A stretch of DNA of 5,850 nt from the NCBI GenBank assembly GCA_964417835.1, contig CAYQJD010000044.1, positions 1 through 5,850 of the forward strand, given 5' to 3'. Of the stretch, positions 5,762 to 5,850 are shown piece after piece. The stretch's first letter is position 1, and every line of letters begins with the position of its first letter. Below the pieces are notes generated by a model. The model was not told the origin of the DNA. It did not search any database and saw only the letters and a program-made list of their open reading frames with translations. This DNA comes from UMGS1124 sp964417835. GTDB taxonomy: Bacteria; Bacillota_I; Bacilli_A; RF39; UBA660. The position numbers and the translations under genes were made by a program.

Positions 5762-5850
5762 ATGTTAATTTAAATTAGATAATATTTAAAAAAACAAGTA
5801 GAATAAAATAGTAAATTCTCGGTTTGTTGATTTAAGAGAAATAAGTTTTA

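Noticed and set aside
5762..5850. End of another gene at the right edge
   Set aside because: One minus-strand frame stays open for about 20 codons (5848-5786), but this is too short and featureless to distinguish from chance. No clear terminator hairpin is present.

Overview
The window is very AT-rich. Every gene I can support lies on the minus strand, so it is transcribed from right to left as printed. TGA acts as a stop: a TGA ends the TadZ-like gene right beside an intrinsic terminator. Shine-Dalgarno sites are purine-rich, promoters look like the SigA/RpoD type, and the surface proteins have single-membrane architecture. Together these suggest a low-GC Bacillota or a related cell-wall-reduced lineage using the standard bacterial code, probably an uncultured host-associated Bacilli or Clostridia-type organism. 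I cannot name the genus. Nearly all the proteins look exported, membrane-bound or devoted to surface filaments.

Layout in transcription order. (1) Bases 5761-4052 hold a two-gene unit. A TTGATT-N17-TATTAT promoter drives a membrane-anchored surface protein with a Cys-rich head, a Thr-rich stalk and two cadherin-like beta-sandwich domains. It overlaps by 14 nt a two-TM, Cys-rich pilin-like protein of TrbC/VirB2 type. A perfect 15-bp hairpin ends the unit. (2) Bases 4004-2544 hold one large polytopic membrane protein that resembles a GT-C glycosyltransferase and has no clear promoter. (3) Bases 2503-620 hold a three-gene unit with a good promoter (TTGAAA-N16-TATAAT) and a terminator: a Flp-like small pilin, a TadE-like pseudopilin, and a TadZ/CpaE-like ATPase-fold protein that has lost its Walker A lysine. 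(4) At the left edge, after an intergenic stretch of about 200 nt with its own promoter, is the 5' part of a TasA/CalY-like surface or matrix protein.

The simplest reading is a surface-filament locus. Unit 3 supplies pilin, minor pilin and positioning protein for a Tad-type pilus, but no motor ATPase (TadA), platform (TadB/TadC) or prepilin peptidase lies in this window. Unit 1 supplies a stalked adhesin-like protein and a second pilin-like membrane protein. The GT-C-like enzyme between them could glycosylate the extracytoplasmic products. These links rest on adjacency and family resemblance and are not proven.

The most useful observations are the shared M-[KR]-E-A-x-G leader of the Flp-like and TadE-like proteins, the lysine-less P-loop of the TadZ-like protein, the placement of a GT-C enzyme between two pilin modules next to a Thr-rich stalk, and the two cleanly bounded transcription units, which also correct two start codons.
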